A stretch of 64,000 nucleotides of DNA from Dirofilaria immitis (lineage: Eukaryota > Nematoda > Chromadorea > Rhabditida > Onchocercidae), in contig JAKNDB010000088.1 of assembly GCA_024305405.1 (NCBI GenBank), positions 2,312,001 to 2,376,000 on the forward strand, read 5' to 3'. The position numbers and the translations under genes are program-made. Of the stretch, positions 27,926 through 39,401 are shown in pieces; position 1 is the stretch's first letter, and every line of letters begins with the position of its first letter. The notes beneath the pieces were generated by a model, which saw only the letters and a list, made by a program, of their open reading frames with translations, was not told the origin of the DNA and made no database searches.

Positions 27926-28011
27926 TATACATATATATATATATATATTTCTATATAAAATTTATGTATTTCTATATAAAATTTATGTATTTCTGTATAG
28001 AATTTATGTAT
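27926..28011. repeat. (AT)n run followed by ~21-bp tandem repeat
   Basis: An ATATAT tract is followed by three copies of a ~21-base unit containing TTTATGTATTTCTATATAAA, the last one diverged. Confidence 0.8.
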
Positions 28012-31000
28012 AAAAGTATACATTTATATGCCTATACATTTCTCAAAATAAATCTATCAACATAACAACATTTATGCTAAAATACTTTCTAAAGCTCTCT
28101 CATTTTTTTTTGCATTTTCTTTTGAAAGCTTTTGAAATAACCATTTTTCCACAATCAAAAATGATAATTCTCTCACATATCAAAAGATAAAAATGTTTAA
28201 AAAAAAAAACGAAAAGATTGATGGAAGAAAAGGAAAAATAAAAGTATAAATTTTTTTTTCTTTTAATAAATAAAAAAATTAAACAAAAAAGAAAAAAATT
28301 TGATAGAATTGTTAATTTTTATTTTTTCAAAAAAAAAATTTGAAATGGATGAAAAGAAAACAAAATTTTTTTTTTTATAACATTGTCTAAATAACAATTC
28401 TAATTTTAATTATTCGTTTTTCCTTTTTCTTTTTTTTCATTTTTCATTTTGAAATATCTCTTTGATTGGTCATTTGTTTTATGGATAAAAATGAAATGAA
28501 ATAATGTACCGTATGAGTGACGTATGTAAATATACGCGTGAACATATATATATGCATGCGTGTGGTCGTAAGAAATTCATTCCTTCTTTCGGCTTATTTA
28601 ATTGTCATTGTTGGAAATTTTTTTTATCAAAAAAAAGTCCATTATCAATTCTAATTTTAATCGCTTATATTTAGCTTCTTTATTTGATTTGTTTAATTTG
28701 AATAGTAATTTTTAGCATAATTTATCACCTATTATCTAATTTGAAATGATTAGATTATTGCTAGATAGATGTAGCATAATTATTATTAAATCTTGATAAT
28801 ACCTATGATAAACTAATTAATTTATTTTATCAAACATGAATGATGATAATATAAATTTGTAAATTATATCAAATGATTTCTTTTCATTTGAAATTTTAAT
28901 TTTAGTAATTTAGTGTCATTTTAATTTTTGGAAGCAAAAAAGTGAAATAAATTTTAATTTAGTATTTTGCTATAATTTAGCATTTTTATCAAATATATTT
29001 GTTATAAATAGCAAAATTTTATTTAATATTACAAAATTATAATTTGTTCGCTCATAAATTTAAATTAATTGTGAAAATTTTTAATAACTTTTCAAAAAAT
29101 AATTTACTAGCAGAATTATCAATTATTCTTTTTGCTTTCTGATTTAATTATAAATTGATTATTCAATTTGAGTTATTTAGTATTTTATCAATTTTTTTAA
29201 AAAACGAAATAGCTTTAATAACTATAATTTTTAATTCTATCATTAACATTTCATTTAATAAATTTAAAATATCGTCAATCACATTTTAGCTATAAATTCC
29301 AATAATCATAAATTGATAAATTCAGGAATGCCTCTGATACAGTAAGAAAACTAAAGTTGAAAATTTAATAATCCCTAAATTTGTTAATCCAATCATGCTT
29401 TGAATTATCAAAAGAATTTTTTTGTTTCATATTAGAGATATTTCTTAAATTTCAATATTTCACGATAAGTCAGAATTAATGGACCAATTAGAGGAATTAT
29501 TAATAATTTTCTTAAAACTTATCAAAACTTATCAACTTCATTTTAAATTTATTTCATTCCTCTAATTGAAAATTACGGAAAACTAATAATTTTCTTCAAA
29601 ATTTATCAAATTTATTTTTAAAATTTGTTAGATTTTTCTGGCAAAAAGGATATGTTGATATGTTAAGAAGCTTAGGAAGCTTTTTGCCATTTTTCTTTTC
29701 TTCCGCTTCCTTTCTTTTTCTTTTCCTTTATATTGTAACAGTATAAAATTATCATGAACAAATCAGAATCATTTTTACGCATAAATTAACCTTAGATGTG
29801 CGGGAAAGCGGGGAGGAAATGAAATTTAATGAGAGAAATGATTGAAGACGATGATTAAGACGAAAATGATCATGATAATTTTACATTGATACAATATATT
29901 CATTGTGTTTTATACAATTTGCTAACATATTTATTTATTTATTTTTTCTTTGAAGTTGAAGTTGATTAAGTATTGATTGAAGAGCTTAATTATTCAAATT
30001 TCATTTACTATATCAATTTCATTTTTTAATTTTTGTATTCTAATTTACAATATTTTCTCCTTCTATTCTGTTTTATTTTTATTTTGTTTTTTCTTTGTGT
30101 CAATTCTTATTAAAATTTCTTCTAAAAAAGAATAAATATTTTCTTGCAAATATTTTTTAATAAAAAAGTAAAAAAATTTTTTTCTCAACTTTTCTTTTCA
30201 ATGTCAATAATTTAAATACAAAAATTTTTCAAATAAATAATATTTCCTTCAAAAAAAGACGAATTATCTTTCTTGCACCTTTTTTTCAATTTTGTAATAT
30301 AATAAATTTTAAATTCTGTAATTTTTCTAATTTTTTTCTTATTATTATGAAATATTTTTAAATTTATATTTAATTTATTTGATAAAATTATGAAATTTTT
30401 ATTTTTTTATGTCCTTCGTTTACTTTACTTCTCTTTCCTTTTTTCCTTTCTTTTTTGTAAAATACATAATAAATTTCTGATAAATTTTAACCTTGACATA
30501 ACCTTGATAATATATTTTATAAAAATGATAGTGATTAATTAAGCGATATTTAAGTTAATAAATATAAAATATAAAAGAAAATTTTCAAATAAATTAGACA
30601 AGATTTTATATTGCTTCTCATTAAATATGTCATTGTTAATCTAATAACCAATTAAATTAAATTAAGCGAAATAAAATGTTATTCTCGTACTAAACAATTA
30701 TTAAACTTCCCGATATATTAATTATATTAGCATCAGTTAATTAAATAAATGAAATTCAGTAAAAATTATTCGCCGATTATAAAAAAATCGTTGTAATAAT
30801 CTTCGGGAAAAATAATAATTCATTAAACTTTTACAATTTTTACAAAACTTTAAAACTTTTTTGGAAAATTACTAATATCTCCTCAAGCAAATAAAAATAG
30901 CATTTAAGCAAAAGAATAATATTTTTTTATTTAAAATAGTTAGAACGAAATTTCTTTTTAAATTCCAGTAATACCATTTCTGATTTATCAATTTCTTTTA

Positions 31001-32788
31001 ATTTCAAATAATATCGTTTCTAACTTTTATTTTGTTTTTTCCTTATTAAAAATTATCGGCTTTACACAAATTGATTTATTTTATCTTTCGCTTTTCGGAA
31101 AAAAAATTAATAGTTATTCTTTAATTTGAATTTTATATAAAAATTATATTTTATGTTTAATAATTTGAGTGATAAAATTAAGTGATATTAAATGAAAATA
31201 AAATTCTAAATTCTAAAAAATTAATAATTCTTATCATAAGTGATTTAATTCGTACATGCTTTCTTTCTAAATTACAATTAAATACAAAATTATTTTCTCA
31301 TTTAAAATATTTTTGATATGTTTTAAAATATTGAATATTAATTCTTGAATCTTTTAATTCTTCTTATATCATTTAATCTTTAAGTTCTTTATTTATTTAT
31401 TATTATTATTTACTAATGCATTATTACTGCTAACTGCCGATGTGCTTTATATTTTTAATTTATTAAATTTATTAAAATATAATTTAATTTATTGTATTTT
31501 ATAATTTATTAAAATGACTTATTCTTTTATTATAATTTATTAAAATGCAATTAAAATTGTGCGAAAATTTCTTTTGAAACCTTGGTTGTAAATAAGTTTT
31601 TGATTATTATTTTGCTTTTAATTTAATTTTTTATTAAATAATAAAAATTGAGCAAATGATAAGAATTTATTTCAAATATTTTTGATATATTAAAATTTAG
31701 GAAATAAATAATTTTAAATATTAGCTTTTTTATTTTGAATATAATTATTATCTTTGAAAATATAATTTCTCAAAAAAACAACATTGTGAACAGTTGCTAT
31801 TAGTAAATTGGAATTTAAAAAAAAAGGGAAAGAGTTTGCTTGTTTATATTTTCATTTGTGCTAATTAAAAATTACAAATGAAAAAATCTAATTTCATTTT
31901 ATTGATATTTCATTTCCTATATTTAGGTAAATATGAAGAAGAGGAAAAAAGAAAAAATATTGTTTGTTATTTAAATTTTAATATATAATTCCTTAATGTA
32001 ATTTATAACTTTGAACAAGAAAATAATTTCTTTTTTTTCTTTTAACCAATTAATTACAAAAGATATTGAAAGATTTTCAAAATTCATTTTTTATTACGGT
32101 ATAAAACAATTATATTATCGTTTTAAATTTAAACTTTTTTTATTTTAATGTCTAAATTATTTAGAAAATCTTATTTTAATGCTTTGAAAAATTATGTGCA
32201 TTCATTTTAATCTTTTATGTTTCTATTTTTTGTTACCGTATCCTCAACATGCTTGCTATATTAGCTACAATAATCTATTGGAACTTCAGTTATGGTATTT
32301 TCAAATCAATTGATACTTAATTTTATTGATAAAACAAGAAATAAATAAATGAAACGAAAAATAAACACATTCTCTTGGGATTTACGCATTTGTGTTAACA
32401 TTTCAGTTTTCTTAGAAGATATTTCTGATTAGAAATTCTTATCATTTCAGGTTAAGTTTGTTCTCTTTTTTAAAAAAAAATTTATTTTATATTAATTTAA
32501 TTCCGATAAGCGATTATTTGTGGAATAAATGAAATAAGAAACAAAAAAGATCAATCAATAAACTATGTTTCATATATGAATTAAAAATTGATTTCGTTTA
32601 TATTTCATCTTTATTTTATTTATTATACTTAATTATTAGTAATTTAATATTTTAAGTAATTAATATTTTCTAGTTGCATTTTGGTATTATTCTGTTAAAA
32701 TTAAGTATATTAATAATTTAATATTTAATTTTAATGTGATATTAATTTAAAAAATTTTGAATACTAAATTATTTCATTTTTTTTTTTT

Positions 32789-32947
32789 GCAAAAGAAACA
32801 CTTTGCTTCTAATACTGTAAAAATAAATAATTTTAAATAATCAGTTAGTCTGGTGGATATGGTAAATTCAAATGGCTGAAAGATTATTTTATTTGTAAAT
32901 ATTTATTTATTTTTACAGTATCAGAAGCAAAATGTTTCTTTTACAAA
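32789..32947. repeat. Foldback element
   Basis: Arms at about 32789-32838 and 32896-32947 are inverted copies over about 50 bases with a few mismatches; both contain TACTGTAAAAATAAATAA in mirror orientation. The spacer of about 57 bases is less AT-rich than the surroundings (AGTCTGGTGGATATGG). It is non-coding and resembles a small MITE or a transcribed hairpin. Confidence 0.8.
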
Positions 32948-33282
32948 AAAATAAATTAATTTAATATTCAAAATATGTGATAAATGCTAATTAGAATATA
33001 TAGAATATTTTGAAAAATTTTTTTGATTTATTATAAATATTGAAAAATTAAAATGTTTTATTAAAAATACAATTTTTATTAATTTTTTCTTTTCTTTCTT
33101 TTAACATATAATTTTTATTACCTGTCTGTTGTAATTTTAATTAATAACTTAATTTTTATAAAAAAGTTTTTAAATTCAAAAAATTGAAATAAAATAGTAT
33201 AAATGATTTATTCTTTTTTGTTCCTTAAATAATTTATTTTTGTTAAGTAATTGAAATAATGAAGGCAGAAAAAACGAAAGAA

Positions 33283-33317
33283 CATAGAGAGAGGAGAGAG
33301 AGAGAGGGAGGGGAAAA
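33283..33317. repeat. (GA)n microsatellite
   Basis: A short purine run of GA and GGA units, one of several strand-asymmetric purine or pyrimidine tracts between 33 and 36 kb. Confidence 0.85.
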
Positions 33318-35689
33318 ATGGGACAATTGATTTATTTAATTTTCGAAAAATTTTTTAAATCATATATCAGTTTTTTTCTTTTTATTTTTTAAAAGTGCTA
33401 AATATAAATGGACAAATTATGATTGCCAAATAAAAATGATTATTTCCAATTGAAATGTTTATTGTATTAATTTTAAATGTTATCATATTTTGAATGAAAT
33501 TTTTGCTTTTTGTTCTCTTTTTCCTTAGATGAATTTAATTAATTTTAACGAATGTCTTATTTTAATTTAATTCATTTTGTTTTATTCAAAAATTGAAATG
33601 AAATCTTTTTACTTTTTTTTTTCAAACGAATTTTCAATCATTTAGATTGATAGTAAATGATATAATTAAAATAATAATAGGATATCATATGATATTGGAA
33701 AAAATTCACATTGAATGATATTAAATCTCGAATTAATGATAAAAATTTCGGATAAACGTTATTATTCTCTTTTTTTTTGGCAATTTTATTATTATCATTA
33801 TATCAATAATATATTTATGTAATGCTTTAGTTTATAATTATTAATTATCATTATATCATATTTAGTTAGTAGGTTTTATTTTGAAAAATTAAGTTCTGAT
33901 AGGAATTAAATGAATAAAAATTATGCTAAAAAGTAAAAAAACTATTCGACTTTTACTTCATTTTTTGCCTTTAAATTATTACAATTAAATTTAAATTTCA
34001 TTTGCATTAAAATAAATATTATTTTTGGTAATTTTTATGAAATTTTTTTTTTGATAAAATATTTTTACTTTTGTACAATCTTTTGCTTTTACGCCAAACT
34101 CTAAATTCATTTAAACTACTTATCATTTTATTTTTACTACTGTATATTTTCTTCTTTTTTTTGCTCTTTTGGCCTAAAATTTTATATTTTTTCATTTAAA
34201 ATAAAATTGAGAAATGGATGAAAATTTACTGTCATATAAACGTTTTGATAAGCTTAACATATATTCATAAAAATTTTTTGAAAAATTTTATTCCATTTTT
34301 CCCAAATAAAAAGAAAAAGGAAGAAAATGAAAAATAGGTAAAATGAAATTGAGAGAAAAGGAAAAGGAAAAAGGAAGAAAAAAACGAAAAGAGAAAATGA
34401 AAGTTAATAAAATGAAAAATTTTTGGGACAATTTCGGAAATTATATCTGCCTTTTTTAAAAATATTTCCTTTGCGGGGAAAAATCGAGATTTTCATACTT
34501 ATAAAGATATAAATTATACGATACATTCAATATGTATATATGTATATTTAGTATAATTATATTAGAAACATCTTACTTTTCTATTCTATTCCTCTTTCTA
34601 TTTTACTCAGCATTTAAGAGAAATGAGTATAATTATAATTATGCGATATATATATATATATGGTTACTTATTTTATATTTTGCACAATTATATTGGAAAC
34701 ATTTTACTTTTATATTCTATTCCTCTTCATCTTTATTTATTTTTATTTCAAATAAATAGCTCAATTTTATATCCATTTAAAGAGGAATGAATGTACGAAT
34801 GAAAAGGAAGAAAAAAATATTGAGAAAGCAATTTTTATTCTCATCTTTCTTTCAATTTTTTTTTCTTCTTTATCCTCTCTCTTTCTCTTTCTTCCCTTCT
34901 CTTTCTTTTTCTCACTTTTTTTTGATTTTTTTCTTATATTTTAATATTTTTTTTTCGGAGGATAATTTTTTAAAGCTTATTTGCTGATTTCTGATAATTT
35001 TTTCTCTTTTTTTAGCTTTAATTTTGATTATTATTATTTGATGATTTTTCATTTTCTTTTTCTTTTTTTTCTTTTCTCTTTTCAAATAAATTTGATTGGA
35101 AGAAAAATGAAATAGGTTAGCTTATTTTTCTTATTTTAATTCTTAAATTAAATTATATTATTTTTGTATTAAATATTTATTATCAGTTATTATTGTTATT
35201 ATAAATATAAAAATATTAAAATTAAATGATAGAATGAATAGAGTAAATAAGCGACAGATCGAAGTAATTTAATTAATTAATAAAAAAATATCTTTTCAAA
35301 AAAATTTCTTTTTGAATATTTATGTTACAGTAATCTTTCTAACTTTGCTTTTTTCCTATCATATTTCAACATTTTTTATTTCCTAATATAATAAGCTAAA
35401 TTTAAAAAAAGCTTTTTTAATCATATCGATAATAATTTTTGATTAAAATAATATGAATGATAGATGAAAAGATTGATAATAAATTGATAAATCGATTAAA
35501 TCAATCGATATATCAATATCTCGGGAAGATAAGTAAAAAATTCTCAGAAGAACAGGAAAAAGATTCGAATAGATTGGTAAAATAAAAATGACACGAAAGG
35601 AAGAAGAAAAAGCCAATAAACATTTGGGATAACATTTTCTTGTCCCTTTTTTCTTCCTTATACTGTCATCTATAATCCCTCCTGTCCAT

Positions 35690-36034
35690 TTCTCCCTCTC
35701 TCTGTCTCTTTCCCTCGCTTTCTTTCTTAATCCATCTCTCTCTCTCCATTCTACAAGCCTCTACCTCTTTTAATTCTTTTTTCTTCCTTCCGTTTTCTTA
35801 TCATATTCAATATTAAGTTGCGATTACTGTAACAATTCTTTGTCTCTATCATTTATAAAGCGAAAAAGATGGATTTATTTTCAAATACATTAATAAAAAC
35901 TTCTTGCACAAAAAAATGCCTCTAACCAAAATTACATTATCCTTTTTCCATCAAGCAATTACTCATATGAAAAGAGAGAGAGAGAGAGAAAAAGAGGAGA
36001 ATGAAAGAGAGAGAAAGAGAGAGAGGAAGAGAAA
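35690..36034. repeat. Polypyrimidine then polypurine tracts
   Basis: CT-rich sequence at about 35690-35757 and GA-rich sequence at about 35970-36034 on the same strand, about 215 bases apart. They are partly complementary and could pair. The open frame through the GA tract encodes only Arg/Glu/Lys repeats. Confidence 0.75.
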
Positions 36035-36170
36035 AAGGTTTATTTTTCATTTTATTTTTTTTTCATTTTCAAATTGTATCATATCCGAATGGGACTTCCC
36101 AAATATATATAGAGATATTTTTTGAATAGTCTTTTTATTTTTTAAACCATTGTACTTTCGAAGAATTCGC

Positions 36171-36220
36171 TGTTGTTGTTGTTGTTGTTGTTGTTGTTAT
36201 TTGTATTGTTGTTGTTGTTT
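36171..36220. repeat. (TTG)n microsatellite
   Basis: Around fifteen TTG units with one interruption near 36200. Confidence 0.9.
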
Positions 36221-36360
36221 ATAGTATTTATTAGAATAAGTTTTATGTTATGCTTATAAAACGTTAAGATAAATTTAATTATGATATATAATTATGATTA
36301 CTATAATGATAAATGTATGATAATAAGCATATCTATATATAATTGAATAGCATTAAGAGA

Positions 36361-36722
36361 GATCAGTCGCAATATGTATAATCATGATTATTATAGTGAT
36401 AAACATGCATTAGTGAGTGATTGACATAGATGCATAAACATTTTTACGAGATAATTAATGTTGGTGTTAATTAATATATGTGGTGATGATATTTTTTCAA
36501 TGAACAATGCTGATCGTATTAGTCCACAATATACATAACCATGATTATTATAGTGATAAATATCTATGGGTAAGCAACTAACAGAGATAGATTTCTTCAT
36601 AATTAAATAATGTGGGATGGATTAATCGCAGTGTGCAAAATTATGATCAAGATAGCTATACATGCAAACGCACATATTGATACAACGATATGAATGATAG
36701 CACATATTGATACAATGATATG
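36361..36722. repeat. Degenerate ~150-bp dispersed repeat plus a 33-bp tandem copy
   Basis: A block containing CATGATTATTATAGTGATAA occurs at about 36361-36403 and again at 36511-36560 with several changes; a third weaker copy starts near 36620. At 36680-36722 a unit containing GCACATATTGATACAA is present twice, about 33 bases apart. Confidence 0.6.
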
Positions 36723-37572
36723 AATTTAGTCATTAAATAAGTAATTTTAATAATTGTTTATTTAATAATGTTTCTTTATTTCAAATTTTTATTCGTTATG
36801 AATTAATCAATGAATATTTGAATTAATAAAATTTCGCATTAAAGCTGTTTAAATTTGAAATGATTTTATATCTTATTTTAAATTAAATGTTATCGATTTA
36901 GAATTAAAATTAGCCTATTTATTTCATTATAATTGATAACTTTTTTGGAAATATATTAAAAGCATTGTATATTTTAGATATAACAAGTATGGGAAAATAG
37001 TATTTTATAATAATAGCGGAATCGAATTTTGAAAAAAATTTTTAAATTTGTAAAATTTGTTTCTTATTTCTTCTATCACTTTTAAAAAATTTTATCCTTC
37101 TATTATAATCTCGTTTTACTATAAATTAACAAAAGCTCAAAATTTTACTGAAATAATGTACTGAAATAATGAATAATTTTTGTATTTAAATAAATTTAGT
37201 TATAATTCATTGAGACTTTGATATATTATAATTTTGATATTCAATACAAGAATTAATCCAATTTAGGTTAATTTAAATTTGTATTAAAGTTATAATTTAA
37301 ATGTATATTTTAATTAATTAATTATAAATTTAATATAACATATTCAATGAATTCCAATTTTTCTACATAATCTCAATATTCGTTTTTCCTTATTCCTTTG
37401 ATTTCTTCAAATATACGATTATGCAATATATTCATTCTTGTCGTCGAATATTAACTATTCAACATATAAATTGAGTACTGATGATTCATGCTGTTGTTAT
37501 ATGATGAGTAAATTTTTTTTTCCTATTAGAAAATACATAATTACGTCCAAAATTTCATCATTAATTTAAGGG

Positions 37573-39262
37573 ATCATAGTTGAATTTAAATATATACGAA
37601 TTATGATAATGTTAGTTTTGTAATAGTGTATCATAGTTGAATTTAAATATATACGAATTATGATAATGTTAGTTTTGTAATAGTGTATCATAGTTGAATT
37701 TAAATATATACGAATTATGATAATGTTAGTTTTGTAATAGTGTATCATAGTTGAATTTAAATATATACGAATTATGATAATGTTAGTTTTGTAATAGTGT
37801 ATCATAGTTGAATTTAAATATATACGAATTATGATAATGTTAGTTTTGTAATAGTGTATCATAGTTGAATTTAAATATATACGAATTATGATAATGTTAG
37901 TTTTGTAATAGTGTATCATAGTTGAATTTAAATATATACGAATTATGATAATGTTAGTTTTGTAATAGTGTATCATAGTTGAATTTAAATATATACGAAT
38001 TATGATAATGTTAGTTTTGTAATAGTGTATCATAGTTGAATTTAAATATATACGAATTATGATAATGTTAGTTTTGTAATAGTGTATCATAGTTGAATTT
38101 AAATATATACGAATTATGATAATGTTAGTTTTGTAATAGTGTATCATAGTTGAATTTAAATATATACGAATTATGATAATGTTAGTTTTGTAATAGTGTA
38201 TCATAGTTGAATTTAAATATATACGAATTATGATAATGTTAGTTTTGTAATAGTGTATCATAGTTGAATTTAAATATATACGAATTATGATAATGTTAGT
38301 TTTGTAATAGTGTATCATAGTTGAATTTAAATATATACGAATTATGATAATGTTAGTTTTGTAATAGTGTATCATAGTTGAATTTAAATATATACGAATT
38401 ATGATAATGTTAGTTTTGTAATAGTGTATCATAGTTGAATTTAAATATATACGAATTATGATAATGTTAGTTTTGTAATAGTGTATCATAGTTGAATTTA
38501 AATATATACGAATTATGATAATGTTAGTTTTGTAATAGTGTATCATAGTTGAATTTAAATATATACGAATTATGATAATGTTAGTTTTGTAATAGTGTAT
38601 CATAGTTGAATTTAAATATATACGAATTATGATAATGTTAGTTTTGTAATAGTGTATCATAGTTGAATTTAAATTTATACGAATTATGATAATGTTAGTT
38701 TTGTAATAGTGTATCATAGTTGAATTTAAATATATACGAATTATGATAATGTTAGTTTTGTAATAGTGTATCATAGTTGAATTTAAATATATACGAATTA
38801 TGATAATGTTAGTTTTGTAATAGTGTATCATAGTTGAATTTAAATATATACGAATTATGATAATGTTAGTTTTGTAATAGTGTATCATAGTTGAATTTAA
38901 ATTTATACGAATTATGATAATGTTAGTTTTGTGATAGTGTATCATAGTTGAATTTAAATATATACGAATTATGATAATGTTAGTTTTGTAATAGTGTATC
39001 ATAGTTGAATTTAAATATATACGAATTATGATAATGTTAGTTTTGTAATAGTGTATCATAGTTGAATTTAAATATATACGAATTATGATAATGTTAGTTT
39101 TGTAATAGTGTATCATAGTTGAATTTAAATATATACGAATTATGATAATGTTAGTTTTGTAATAGTGTATCATAGTTGGATTTAAATATATACGAATTAT
39201 GATAATGTTAGTTTTGTAATAGTGTATCATAGTTGGATTTAAATATATACGAATTATGATAA
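37573..39262. repeat. 57-bp minisatellite, about 30 copies
   Basis: A 57-base unit (for example ATCATAGTTGAATTTAAAT at its start) is repeated head to tail about 29.6 times. Copies are almost identical. The variants I see are T for A at ATATATACG (two copies), one AATAG to GATAG change, and GTTGGATTT in the last two copies. As 57 is divisible by three and the unit has no stop in one minus frame, a spurious 569-residue frame results. The array ends about 135 bases before the mab-3 start codon. Confidence 0.98.
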
Positions 39263-39388
39263 TTATTATCTTCATATCACAAATTGAATATATGTAAAAA
39301 TATGTTCAAAAAATTTTGCTTTTTTACAAATTTTACATATATTCAAATATTATTAAATTATATATGTATGCATAAATATATGCTATTT

Positions 39389-39401
39389 ATTTATTTAGAT
39401 G
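39389..39401 (+). promoter_or_regulatory. Candidate spliced-leader acceptor at mab-3 start
   Basis: TTATTTAG immediately precedes the ATG. Many nematode messages are trans-spliced a few bases before the start codon, so this may be an SL site; an ordinary acceptor after a non-coding exon is equally possible. Confidence 0.4.

Larger units (their letters stand above)
16468..37572. other. Long gene-poor, AT-rich region
   Basis: About 21 kb in which I could support no gene. Reading frames here are short and composed of Ile, Asn, Lys, Phe and Tyr codons, as random AT-rich sequence gives. Microsatellites, short tandem duplications and one foldback are listed separately. The first ~2 kb on the left is probably the promoter region of the CRAL-TRIO gene, and the right edge is the upstream region of mab-3. 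Remote, weakly conserved exons cannot be excluded by eye. Confidence 0.6.

Noticed and set aside
37573..39262. CRISPR-like array
   Set aside because: The 57-bp units are head to tail with no unique spacers, in a eukaryotic setting.
37566..39275. 569-residue minus-strand open frame made of a 19-residue repeat
   Set aside because: It is the translation of the 57-bp minisatellite. The period is divisible by three and the unit lacks a stop in that frame, so an open frame is automatic. No non-repeat coding flanks exist.
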